In this document: in pieces, positions 1 to 6,086 of the stretch
Position numbering within the stretch: position 1 is the stretch's first letter
How the letters are laid out: every line of letters begins with the position of its first letter
Assembly (NCBI GenBank): GCA_964517215.1
Contig: CAZFBR010000191.1
Span: 1 to 6,723, forward strand
DNA from: CAZFBR01 sp035353495 [NCBI: uncultured bacterium]
GTDB taxonomy: Bacteria; DAOPZR01
Reading direction: 5' to 3'
DNA length: 6,723 nt
The notes under the pieces: model-generated
Database searches by the model: none
The model's input: the letters and a program-made list of their open reading frames with translations, nothing else
Told to the model about the DNA's origin: nothing
Translations under genes and position numbers: made by a program

Positions 1-1
1 G

Positions 2-235
2 CTGCTCGACGGTTCCGTCATCACCCGCGAATCGCTCCCCACCCGCCTGCGCGAGCTGGATGCGGAGCAGGCCATCGGCGGCGGACTGCTGGGCGAGCGC
101 GTGGCCCAGGTGGAAGGGGAGACCATTGCCCAGGTGCTGCGCGAAGTGCAGGGGCACCGCCAGAAGGCAGCCGACCGTCTGGGCGTCAGTTTGCGCACCC
201 TGCACTACAAACTCAAACAGCACAACCTCGCCTGA
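2..235 (+). CDS. NtrC-family sigma54-dependent transcriptional activator, C-terminal fragment
   Basis: This is the last 77 codons of a gene that begins before the window, ending in TGA at 233-235. The fragment starts with the linker typical after an AAA+ domain: leucines, a ITRESLP-like stretch, then a Gly-rich hinge. It ends in a Fis-type helix-turn-helix at fragment residues 38-77. There, ETIAQVLREVQGHRQKAADRLGVS forms the lead-in and first HTH helix, and LRTLHYKLKQHNL is the recognition helix. This layout is characteristic of enhancer-binding proteins that activate sigma54 RNA polymerase, often the response regulator of a two-component pair. The receiver or other sensory domain and the AAA+ domain with its GAFTGA loop lie outside the window, so the signal is unknown. 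A sigma54-like promoter and a dyad array lie just downstream, suggesting a local target. A Fis-domain protein of another class is possible but less likely. Confidence 0.85.
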   Translation: MLDGSVITRESLPTRLRELDAEQAIGGGLLGERVAQVEGETIAQVLREVQGHRQKAADRLGVSLRTLHYKLKQHNLA

Positions 236-238
236 TCC

Positions 239-274
239 GTGCAGTTTTCTGCACCCCACTGCAGTATCCTGCTG
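239..274. promoter_or_regulatory. Phased TGCA hexamer array, candidate activator-binding (enhancer) site
   Basis: Four hexamers sit exactly 10 bp apart: GTGCAG at 239-244, CTGCAC at 249-254, CTGCAG at 259-264 and CTGCTG at 269-274. The first two form a perfect 6-bp inverted repeat around TTTT. The array starts 3 bases after the stop codon of the activator gene and lies about 125-160 bp upstream of the start point predicted from the sigma54-like promoter at 374-389. That distance is normal for an enhancer of an NtrC-type protein. One-turn spacing would place all boxes on the same face of the helix. The inverted repeat could form a hairpin in RNA, but no T-run follows, so I do not read it as a terminator. 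Binding by the adjacent regulator is inference. Confidence 0.45.
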
Positions 275-373
275 CTGGTTATCCCCTGATCCGCCGTTGA
301 CTCCTCACCCGCCGCGTGTCTAACTGCTGCTCCGCCAGCAGGCAACGCAAGCATCCGTCGTTCGTGATCGCCA

Positions 374-389
374 TGGCATGTTTCCTGCA
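374..389 (+). promoter_or_regulatory. Sigma54 (-24/-12) promoter of the unknown gene at 433
   Basis: The sequence TGGCATG-TTTC-CTGCA matches the sigma54 consensus TGGCAYRNNNNTTGCW at every fixed position except one, C instead of T at 385. The invariant GG (375-376) and GC (387-388) are separated by exactly 10 bases. Transcription would start near position 400, leaving a leader of about 33 bases with a GGAGG ribosome site at 423-427 before the ATG at 433. The site lies 139 bases after the end of an NtrC-family activator gene, on the same strand. The match is seen directly; promoter activity is inferred. Confidence 0.6.
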
Positions 390-432
390 CTATACGCAGG
401 GAGCGCGTCCACCGGACGGCACGGAGGCGGTT

Positions 433-1146
433 ATGACCACGAACGCGGCATTGCAGGATATTCTCGAACGTCAAGCGGAAACCATCGCGCATGCCGGCGA
501 ACAACTGGCGGAAGCCATGACCGGCAGCACCTGCGGGGTCACCGTGGTGCGCGGTCTGCGCCGGGATATGGGCCGGATGAAGGAACAGGTGCAGGCGCTG
601 GTCAGTCAGCAATGGGCGGGCGCCGGGCGCCACCCCGGGCGGCCCGGTTGGATGGTACGCAATCTCGTCTGTGATCTGCTCACCCGCCCGGAAAGCGAAT
701 CGCCGGCCGCGCGCACCCTGCTCCTCGCCGATACCCTGGCGGAACTCGGCTCCTGCGTCGAGGAACTGGCGCTCACCCTGCGTTTGCGCCAGTGCGGCAC
801 GAATTTCTCCTCAGCCGCCGTCTATCTCGCCGACGCCCTGCGCACCCTGGGCATCCTCGTGCGCGCCGCCCGCACGGGTGCACTCCCCGCCCAGGAATGC
901 GCCCTGCTGCAGGAATACCTGCGGCGCCTGCACGAACAGCACTGGCAGCTTCTGGCTGATGCCGGCGGTACGGCAGGCATGTCGGTGTCACTGGAAGCCG
1001 GTCGCGCCTTTGCCGCCTGCGCCGGCGTGGTGCAAAGCGCCGCCGAGGCGACCCTGCTGCTGGTCAACGGCACCATCAGCGGTGACAATGAAACCGTGGC
1101 CGCCGTCGGCACCGCCTTCGCCCCGGTCCCCGGCCATTCCCACTGA
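433..1146 (+). CDS. Uncharacterised helical protein, 237 aa, predicted sigma54-controlled
   Basis: I do not recognise this protein. The ATG at 433 is preceded by GGAGG at 423-427 with a 5-base gap. An in-frame GTG at 316 would extend it by 39 residues, but that extension overlaps the predicted sigma54 promoter and lacks a convincing ribosome site. The product looks soluble and almost entirely helical, rich in Ala, Leu, Glu and Arg, with no signal peptide or clear membrane segment. Helical stretches are visible near residues 5-30, 38-60, 75-84, 91-120, 125-147, 152-176 and 187-211; the C-terminus is loose and ends HSH. A repeated LADxLxxLGxxV pattern occurs at 98-109 and 132-143, suggesting duplicated helices. 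Size and all-helical build resemble PhoU-like proteins, and its convergent neighbours are a DUF47/PhoU-like protein and Pit, but I see no PhoU metal-binding motif. A role in signalling under the adjacent activator is inference only. Confidence 0.75.
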   Translation: MTTNAALQDILERQAETIAHAGEQLAEAMTGSTCGVTVVRGLRRDMGRMKEQVQALVSQQWAGAGRHPGRPGWMVRNLVCDLLTRPESESPAARTLLLADTLAELGSCVEELALTLRLRQCGTNFSSAAVYLADALRTLGILVRAARTGALPAQECALLQEYLRRLHEQHWQLLADAGGTAGMSVSLEAGRAFAACAGVVQSAAEATLLLVNGTISGDNETVAAVGTAFAPVPGHSH

Positions 1147-1154
1147 TCATTGCC

Positions 1155-1187
1155 AAAAATTTTCGACGCCCGGCACACCGCCGGACG
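1155..1187 (-). terminator. Possible intrinsic terminator after the DUF47 gene
   Basis: Read on the minus strand, the stem CCGGC / GCCGG (1180-1184 with 1170-1174, five-base loop) is extended by two outer pairs across one mismatch. It is followed after a few bases by AAAATTTTT at 1163-1155. It lies 18 bases past the stop codon of the DUF47 gene, between converging genes. The stem is short and the T-run is set back from it, so it is only a moderate candidate. In the plus direction no T-run follows the stem. Confidence 0.35.
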
Positions 1188-1205
1188 CCGGATAGGGGAT
1201 GCCGT

Positions 1206-1820
1206 TTACGTCATCTTCACCGTGATATCGTGCACAATATCCGCTGCGTCGTCGCAGCGGTCGGCGGCCATGGAGAGATGGCGGTAGATTTCGCGCACCT
1301 TGAGGATCTGCACCGCATCCTTCGTCTGGAACAGCTTTTCCAGCGCCTCATGGTACAGATAATCAATGTGGTTCTCCAGGCGTTTGACGTTGGTCGCATG
1401 CTGTGACGCAACCCGCAAATCCTTGTCGAGGTTGTCCACCGCGCGCTGCAGTTCGTCCGCGGCCTTGAGCAGGGCCTCGCCCATTTTTCTCATGTCCTCG
1501 TTGGGCGGGAGCTTGTAGATCAGCATTTCTTTGACGATCTTCTTGGCGTAATCCGCCAGGTCATCAACCGCCCGCGACAGGCGGAAGATGTCTTCCCGGT
1601 CAATGGGCGTGACGAAGGACTCGTTCAGTTCCGCCACCAGGTGCATGCGCACATCGTCCGCCTCTTTTTCGAGCGCAATCACCAGGTCGGAGTTTTCCTT
1701 GTTCGGCACGCGGAAATATTCGTCCAGCTGGCGCACCGCCTCCGCCGACTTCACCATGTGGTTGTGCAGCATCTGGTAGAAATCGCGCTTTTTCGGGACA
1801 AACCACTCAATAATGCTCAT
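1206..1820 (-). CDS. DUF47 / PhoU-like Pit accessory protein
   Basis: A 204-residue protein of the DUF47 family (PhoU-like, annotated in many genomes as phosphate transport regulator or TIGR00153 protein). The opening MSIIEWFVPKKRDFYQML is typical. The first helical half carries EKEADDVRMHL (51-61), FVTPIDREDIFRL (69-81) and AVDDLADYAKKI (84-95). The second carries ENHIDYLYHEALEKLF (149-164) and AADRCDDAADIVHDI (185-199). Acidic ExxxD-like motifs in each half match the metal-binding helices of PhoU folds. I chose the ATG at 1820 because AGGAGG lies 7 bases upstream; the longer in-frame start at 1844 would contain that ribosome site. It follows pit by 55 bases on the same strand, so the two are probably co-transcribed. 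The family is thought to modulate Pit transport in the cytoplasm; the exact role is not settled. Confidence 0.9.
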   Translation of the reverse strand: MSIIEWFVPKKRDFYQMLHNHMVKSAEAVRQLDEYFRVPNKENSDLVIALEKEADDVRMHLVAELNESFVTPIDREDIFRLSRAVDDLADYAKKIVKEMLIYKLPPNEDMRKMGEALLKAADELQRAVDNLDKDLRVASQHATNVKRLENHIDYLYHEALEKLFQTKDAVQILKVREIYRHLSMAADRCDDAADIVHDITVKMT

Positions 1821-1875
1821 CGTCAATCCTCCTCGAGGATGCACCGTCGCAGGTCGCCGACCGGCGCCATGCTCA

Positions 1876-3333
1876 TCATGCCCGGACTATCAGGATTCTG
1901 ATCAGGTAATATGCCGCGGCCCCGATGGCCGCGGCGCCGGGGATGGTGATGAACCAGGTCATGAGAATATTGCCGATGACCCCCCAGCGCACCGCCTTGG
2001 GCCGCTCCGCCGCGCCGCTCCCCATGATCGACGACGAAACGATCTGCGTGGTCGATACCGGAAAACCGGTGACGGCAGCGATATAAATCACCAGGCCGGA
2101 GGCGGCCTGCGAGGCGAACCCGTTGATCGGCTGCACCTTGAACAGCTTGCCGCCCAGCGTCTTGATGATTGTCCAGCCGCCCGAGGAAATGCCCAGCGCG
2201 ATCGCCAGCGAGCAGGCGATGATCACCCAGTGCGGCACATAGAAATTGCCCGCCAGCTGCGGGCACAGTTTTTCGCCATAGGTCTCTTCGAGCAGCAACC
2301 GGTTAAGCCGGGCCGTCTGCTGCCCCGCGGTGAGCATCGCTGCCGTCCCCGCTGTTCCGGGCACCGCCGCTGCCGCTGCGGTCGCGGAATCCGCCGCCCG
2401 GGCCTGCACCGTCGCCAGCAGCTGCCGCGTGGCCGTGTCGAGCGTCACCGTCGCCCCCTTGCGCGCCGTCCAGGCGGCCGCAAAGCTGTCGTCAACCACC
2501 AGCGCATTCAGCGCCGCCACCGGATCCGCATCCGCCGCCGCCGCGGGAAAATCCGCCGCCACCGCCGTCCGCAACACCTCCGGTTTCCGGTCATTGGTGA
2601 ACTGACCGGCGGTGAATGCCGAGGCCGTGCCCGCCAGACCCTGATGCAGCGCGCCGTCGTCGGTCATCCATCCGGGCAGAGCAACCGGCACCCCGGACCC
2701 GATAATGATCAGCATGGTCAGAGTGATGATGCCCATGGTCTTCTGCGCATCATTGGTGCCGTGCGACAGCGCCAGGCCGAGCGAGGAAAAAATCTGCAGG
2801 CGCTTGAACGCCGTGTTCGCCGCCGGCGGGGCGAAGCGGAAGAACCAGCGGCAGAAGCGGGTGATCGCCGCGCCGGCCAGGCCGCCGATCAGTGGTGAGG
2901 TGATCAGCACGACGAAGATCATGCCGACATTCAGCCAGTTGATGATCCCCATCCCCCTGGCGACGATGAATGCCCCCACCAGACCGCCGATCAGGGCGTG
3001 GCTCGACGACGAGGGAATGCCGAAATACCAGGTCAGCAGATTCCAGCCGATGGCGGCGATCAGCGTGGCGATGATGATGTAGGACGCCTGCAGATCCTGC
3101 AGGTACTGCGGATCAACGATCCCCTTGCCCATCATTTTGGCCACAGCCGTGCCCAGGAAGTAGGCACCGATAAATTCCGCCGTCGCCGCCATGAGCAGCG
3201 CCTGCAGCGGCGACATGGCCCGCGACGAAATCATCGTCGCGACAATATTGCTGGAGTCGTGAAAACCGTTGGTGAAATCAAAAAACAGCGCCAGCAGGGT
3301 GATCACCACCAGCAGCGTCAATACCAGCGTCAT
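1876..3333 (-). CDS. pit: Inorganic phosphate transporter, Pit family
   Basis: A 485-residue inner-membrane phosphate permease of the PiT family, which moves metal-phosphate or phosphate using the proton or sodium gradient. The N-terminal half has the family signature FDFTNGFHDSSNIVATMI (18-35), IPSSSSHALIGG (106-117) and LSHGTNDAQKTMGII (189-203). The C-terminal inverted repeat has INGFASQAASGLVI (403-416), GFPVSTTQIVSSSIMGSG (423-440) and GVIGNILMTWFITIP (451-465). Hydrophobic segments flank these motifs throughout. A soluble insert at about 219-366 splits the two halves. PitA-type proteins have a central loop there too, but this one is unusually Ala-rich. Overall length is close to E. coli PitA. 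I chose the ATG at 3333, which starts directly with a membrane helix and follows AAAGGA by 8 bases; an extension to 3408 would add a polar tail and overlap the promoter. The DUF47 gene downstream supports the call. Confidence 0.95.
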   Translation of the reverse strand: MTLVLTLLVVITLLALFFDFTNGFHDSSNIVATMISSRAMSPLQALLMAATAEFIGAYFLGTAVAKMMGKGIVDPQYLQDLQASYIIIATLIAAIGWNLLTWYFGIPSSSSHALIGGLVGAFIVARGMGIINWLNVGMIFVVLITSPLIGGLAGAAITRFCRWFFRFAPPAANTAFKRLQIFSSLGLALSHGTNDAQKTMGIITLTMLIIIGSGVPVALPGWMTDDGALHQGLAGTASAFTAGQFTNDRKPEVLRTAVAADFPAAAADADPVAALNALVVDDSFAAAWTARKGATVTLDTATRQLLATVQARAADSATAAAAAVPGTAGTAAMLTAGQQTARLNRLLLEETYGEKLCPQLAGNFYVPHWVIIACSLAIALGISSGGWTIIKTLGGKLFKVQPINGFASQAASGLVIYIAAVTGFPVSTTQIVSSSIMGSGAAERPKAVRWGVIGNILMTWFITIPGAAAIGAAAYYLIRILIVRA

Positions 3334-3387
3334 CGTTCGTCCTTTCGCAAGGGCGACAACCTGCCGCCCGGCCGAACGTATGACGCA

Positions 3388-3416
3388 CTTATACCATACC
3401 CCCGCCACCTATGCAA
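3388..3416 (-). promoter_or_regulatory. Sigma70-type promoter of pit
   Basis: On the minus strand, TTGCAT (3416-3411) and TATAAG (3393-3388) are separated by 17 bases, close to the TTGACA/TATAAT consensus. Predicted start is near 3381, giving a leader of about 47 bases before the pit ATG at 3333. The -35 box forms one arm of a perfect dyad (3411-3426), so regulation at this point is plausible. I saw no good match to the E. coli Pho box. Confidence 0.5.
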
Positions 3417-3426
3417 TTTATTGCAT
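3411..3426. promoter_or_regulatory. Operator-like dyad over the pit -35 box
   Basis: ATGCAA-TTTA-TTGCAT is a perfect 6-bp inverted repeat with a 4-base centre. One arm is the -35 hexamer of the pit promoter and the rest extends upstream of it, a position suited to a repressor or a class II activator. Its layout, RTGCAR-N4-YTGCAY, is the same as that of GTGCAG-TTTT-CTGCAC at 239-254. The binding protein is unknown. Confidence 0.35.
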
Positions 3427-3474
3427 TGTTGTCACGGATCGCCCCGGTATCCGGTTCATGCTGCGTCGGTTATC

Positions 3475-3492
3475 AACTGCAGTTTGTTGCAC
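3475..3492. other. Palindrome with a further TGCA box in the fabD-pit gap
   Basis: AACTGCAGTT at 3475-3484 is a perfect 10-bp palindrome. Its core CTGCAG (3477-3482) is followed by TTGCAC at 3487-3492, again exactly 10 bp on, as in the array at 239-274. It lies about 100 bases upstream of the predicted pit start point and just past the fabD terminator. It could be a distal regulatory site, but short palindromes arise often by chance. Apart from this, the terminator and the promoter region, I see nothing in the gap 3334-3553. Confidence 0.2.
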
Positions 3493-3511
3493 ATGCATCC
3501 TGAATGTTCAC

Positions 3512-3541
3512 AAAAAAAGCCGCCGGGCATCCCGGCGGTTT
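3512..3541 (-). terminator. Intrinsic terminator of the acpP-fabF-fabD run
   Basis: On the minus strand, CCGCCGGG (3538-3531) pairs perfectly with CCCGGCGG (3527-3520) around a three-base loop, and a run of seven T follows at 3518-3512. The hairpin starts about 15 bases after the fabD stop codon. This is a textbook Rho-independent terminator and separates the fatty-acid genes from pit. Confidence 0.92.
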
Positions 3542-3553
3542 CAGGTAATCGTG

Positions 3554-4495
3554 CTAATTGGCGGCGGAACCCGTCAACTCCGCCAGCGTCTTTTCCAGCG
3601 ATGCAATATCCTGCACATGCAGGGTCCGCACCTCGGGGGCAATGCGTTTGACCAGGCCTGACACCACCTGGCCCGGCCCCAGCTCGATCGTCGTGTCGAT
3701 GCCCGCAGCGACGAGCGCCTGAACCGTATCGACCCACAGCACCGGCTTGGTCAGCTGCCCGACCAAGGCGGCGCGAATCGCATCCGGCTCGGTAACGAAC
3801 GTGCCGAGCGCATTGGCCACCACCGGAACCAGCGGCTGGGTGATATTGGTTTTGGCCAGCTCCAGCGCCAGCCGTTCCTCGGCCGGTTTCATCAGCTGCG
3901 AATGCCAGGCCCCGCTCACCTTGAGCGGCATGATCTTGCGGGCGCCCGCCTCCTTCAACCGGGCCGACGCGTCCGCCACCGCCGCAAGCGTGCCGGAGAT
4001 CACCACCTGGCCCGGGCTGTTGAGCGTCGCCACCTGCACGTTCCCCACCGCGGCGCAGACCGGCTCGACCTGCCCGCGCTCCATGCCGATCACCGCCGCC
4101 ATGGTTCCCGGCTGGACCAGCGACGCCTCGTGCATGTAAAGGGCGCGATTGCGCACCACCACCAGCGCGTCGGAAAAATACATCGCCCCGGCGAAGGTCA
4201 GGGCGTTGTATTCGCCCAGCGAATGGCCGGCCGCCGCCACCGCGCGCACCTTGGCATGGTGGGTAATCACCCGCGAGCAGGCCCGCGCGACGATGAAGAT
4301 GCAGGGCTGGGTGGTGTAGGTCTTTTTCAGTTCGTCCTCGGGACCTTCAAAACAGACCTTCCGGTAATCATACTTGAGCAGGTCTGCCGCCTGATCGAAC
4401 GTTTCGCGCGCCTCGGCGAAGTTATCGTAGAGTTCGCGCCCCATGCCGACATACTGTGCGCCCTGGCCGGGAAAGAGAAAGGCAATTCTGCTCAT
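3554..4495 (-). CDS. fabD: Malonyl-CoA:ACP transacylase
   Basis: This cytosolic enzyme transfers malonyl from CoA to the phosphopantetheine arm of acyl carrier protein, supplying the extender unit for type II fatty-acid synthesis. The 313 residues match the usual length. Visible motifs are the N-terminal FPGQGAQ with oxyanion Gln11; the nucleophile elbow GHSLGE with Ser92; Arg117 in the RNRALYMHEA segment that binds the malonyl carboxylate; NSPGQVVISG (159-168); catalytic His198 in SGAWHSQLM, where Phe is more usual than Trp; and ELGPGQVVSGLVKR (271-284). The ATG at 4495 is preceded by GGAGGA four bases upstream. The gene starts 14 bases after fabF ends, so the two are surely co-transcribed, and a strong terminator follows. 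fabD placed after fabF differs from the common fabH-fabD-fabG-acpP-fabF order. Confidence 0.97.
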   Translation of the reverse strand: MSRIAFLFPGQGAQYVGMGRELYDNFAEARETFDQAADLLKYDYRKVCFEGPEDELKKTYTTQPCIFIVARACSRVITHHAKVRAVAAAGHSLGEYNALTFAGAMYFSDALVVVRNRALYMHEASLVQPGTMAAVIGMERGQVEPVCAAVGNVQVATLNSPGQVVISGTLAAVADASARLKEAGARKIMPLKVSGAWHSQLMKPAEERLALELAKTNITQPLVPVVANALGTFVTEPDAIRAALVGQLTKPVLWVDTVQALVAAGIDTTIELGPGQVVSGLVKRIAPEVRTLHVQDIASLEKTLAELTGSAAN

Positions 4496-4509
4496 GATCT
4501 CCTCCCGCC

Positions 4510-5766
4510 TCAGTCCGCGAATTGTTTGACGATCAGCGATGCATTGTGGCCGCCGAAACCAAGCGAATTGTTCATGGCCACCCGCACCGGCTTCTCCACC
4601 GGTCTGAGCGGCGCGAAATTCAGGTCACACCCCTTCGCCAGGTCCGGCTGGTCCAGGTTGACCGTCGGCGGGATGATCCCCGTCCCGATCGCCTTGACGC
4701 AGGCCACCAGTTCCACCGCCGCCGTCGCGCCCAGCAGGTGCCCAAACGTCGACTTGGTGCTGCTCACCACCAGCTGCCGGGCATGGTCGCCGCACACCGT
4801 TTTGATCGCCGCCACTTCCAGCGGGTCGCCGACCGGGGTCGACGTGCCGTGCGCATTGATGTAATCGATGTCCGCCGGCTGCAGGTTGGCATCGGCCAGC
4901 GCCAGTTGCATCGCGCGGGCCAAACCCGCCCCGCCCTCGACTGGTGCGGTGATGTGATACGCGTCGTCCGTGGCGCCGTAGCCGACTATTTCCGCGAGGA
5001 TCGTCGCCCCGCGCTGCCGCGCATGGTCCAGCGCTTCCAGCACCACCGCGCCCGCACCCTCGCCCATGACGAAGCCGTCATGCCGGACGTCGAACGGGCA
5101 CGAGGCGCGGGTCGGATCCGCGTTCTGCTTCGACAGCGCATGGATCGAGCAGAAGCCGCCGAACCCCATCGGGGTCAGCGCCGCCTCGCTGCCGCCCGCA
5201 ATCATCAGGTCGGCCTTGCCCCAGCGGATGCAGTCGAACGCGTCGCCGATGGCATGATTGCCCGTGGCGCACGCCGTGCACTGTGACTTGTTGACGCCGC
5301 GCAGACCGTGCTCAATGGCAATTTCGCCGGCGGCCAGGTTGCTCAGCATCATGGCGCAGAGAAAGGGGGAAATGCGCCCCGGCCCCTTCTCCAGAAAACG
5401 CTTGTGTTGTTCCTCCAAGGTGCCGATCCCGCCGATGCCGGAACCGAAAATCACCCCGCAGCGGTCGCGGTCGATCCCCTCCCCGTTGAGCCTGGCCTGG
5501 GTGACCGCCTCGCGTGCCGCCACCTGCGCATATTGCACAAACTTGTCCTTGCTGCGCAGGTCCTTGCGTGAAAAATGCGCTTCGGGGTCGTACCCCTTCA
5601 CCTCGCACGCGAATGTCGTCGAAAACTGGCTGGCATCGAACGCCGTGATCGGACCTGCCAGCGTGCCGGTGCTCGCCAGCGCCATCCGCCAGAAGGTTGC
5701 CACATCATTGGCGCCACCCGGAGCCAGCACCCCCAACCCCGTCACCACCACCCGACGTCCGTCCAT
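4510..5766 (-). CDS. fabF: Beta-ketoacyl-ACP synthase II
   Basis: This cytosolic condensing enzyme elongates acyl-ACP with malonyl-ACP, releasing CO2. The 418 residues match FabF length. The start RRVVVTGLGVLAPGG is typical. The catalytic Cys166 lies in CTACATGNHAIG, the active-site His306 in NAHGTSTPVGDP, Lys338 in SSTKS, and the second His343 in FGHLLGA. PFDVRHDGFVMGEGAGAVVLE (224-244) and the C-terminal NNSLGFGGHNASL (399-411) are family landmarks. The usual GAAGAVE after the second His reads GATAAVE here, a mild change. I chose the ATG at 5766 because AGGGG lies 8 bases upstream; the ATG at 5772 is only 2 bases from it and would add Met-Asn. The gene lies 89 bases after acpP, across a large stem-loop, and 14 bases before fabD. 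FabB-type activity cannot be excluded from sequence alone, but length and motifs favour FabF. Confidence 0.96.
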   Translation of the reverse strand: MDGRRVVVTGLGVLAPGGANDVATFWRMALASTGTLAGPITAFDASQFSTTFACEVKGYDPEAHFSRKDLRSKDKFVQYAQVAAREAVTQARLNGEGIDRDRCGVIFGSGIGGIGTLEEQHKRFLEKGPGRISPFLCAMMLSNLAAGEIAIEHGLRGVNKSQCTACATGNHAIGDAFDCIRWGKADLMIAGGSEAALTPMGFGGFCSIHALSKQNADPTRASCPFDVRHDGFVMGEGAGAVVLEALDHARQRGATILAEIVGYGATDDAYHITAPVEGGAGLARAMQLALADANLQPADIDYINAHGTSTPVGDPLEVAAIKTVCGDHARQLVVSSTKSTFGHLLGATAAVELVACVKAIGTGIIPPTVNLDQPDLAKGCDLNFAPLRPVEKPVRVAMNNSLGFGGHNASLIVKQFAD

Positions 5767-5799
5767 GTTCATATCCCCTCTTCCCGTTGCAGGCACTGC

Positions 5800-5843
5800 G
5801 TGCCCGCACGGACGGCGCAATACACGCCGCCCGCAGCGGGCAC
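5800..5843 (-). other. Long intercistronic stem-loop between acpP and fabF
   Basis: In the minus-strand transcript, GTGCCCGC (5843-5836) pairs perfectly with GCGGGCAC (5807-5800). After a small internal loop an inner stem of about nine pairs, including one G-U, closes on a seven-base loop (5824-5818). The hairpin begins 12 bases after the acpP stop codon. No T-run follows, so it is not a classic terminator. It may protect the upstream acpP message from 3' decay or reduce read-through into fabF, giving more AcpP than FabF. The structure is read by eye; its function is inferred. Confidence 0.5.
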
Positions 5844-5855
5844 GGATCAGTGATC

Positions 5856-6086
5856 TTACTGCTTGCTGGTAATGTAGTTGACGGCGTCCTGCACCGTTTT
5901 GATCTTGCCGGCGTCCTCGTCCGGGATTTCGATCCCGAACGCCTCTTCCAGTTCCATCACCAAATCCGCTTGGTCCAGCGAATCCGCGCCGAGATCGACC
6001 GCGAACGACGCCGTCGGCGTCACCTTTGCCGCATCAACATCCAGCACCTTGACCACAATTTCCTTGACCTTGTCTTCCGTTGCCAT
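5856..6086 (-). CDS. acpP: Acyl carrier protein
   Basis: This 76-residue acidic carrier holds growing acyl chains on a 4'-phosphopantetheine arm in type II fatty-acid synthesis. The attachment serine is Ser36 in the motif [19 protein letters not shown] (32-50), and the rest follows the standard four-helix pattern, ending in [12 protein letters not shown]. Length is standard for AcpP. Two adjacent ATG codons occur; I chose the second (6086) because GGAGG is 5 bases upstream of it but only 2 from the first. It is the first gene of the acpP-fabF-fabD run, and its partners FabF and FabD act directly on it. A holo-ACP synthase would be needed to activate it and is not in the window. Confidence 0.97.
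   Translation of the reverse strand: MATEDKVKEIVVKVLDVDAAKVTPTASFAVDLGADSLDQADLVMELEEAFGIEIPDEDAGKIKTVQDAVNYITSKQ

Noticed and set aside
239-254. GTGCAG-TTTT-CTGCAC hairpin as terminator of the activator gene
   Set aside because: The stem has only 6 bp and is followed by CCCACTGC, with no T-run. The phased hexamers that follow suggest a protein-binding site instead.
316-432. GTG-started N-terminal extension of the unknown gene
   Set aside because: The predicted sigma54 promoter lies inside it, there is no good ribosome site before the GTG, and the ATG at 433 has GGAGG at ideal spacing.
2341-2580. GCC/CCG-rich repetitive-looking stretch as a DNA repeat
   Set aside because: It is the Ala-rich coding part of the pit loop read in frame, with no regular repeat unit at the DNA level.
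1813-2898. Long plus-strand open frame (361 codons) antisense to pit
   Set aside because: It is Arg/His/Gly-rich, lacks a plausible ribosome site, and runs opposite a clearly conserved Pit gene. GC-rich codon bias on the other strand explains it.
3902-4864. Plus-strand open frame (320 codons) spanning fabD and fabF
   Set aside because: It crosses the junction of two well-supported genes on the opposite strand and has the Arg/His-rich composition of a shadow frame.
4522-5286. Plus-strand open frame (254 codons) antisense to fabF
   Set aside because: It is a shadow of fabF with no motif and no ribosome site; its composition is typical of antisense GC-rich frames.
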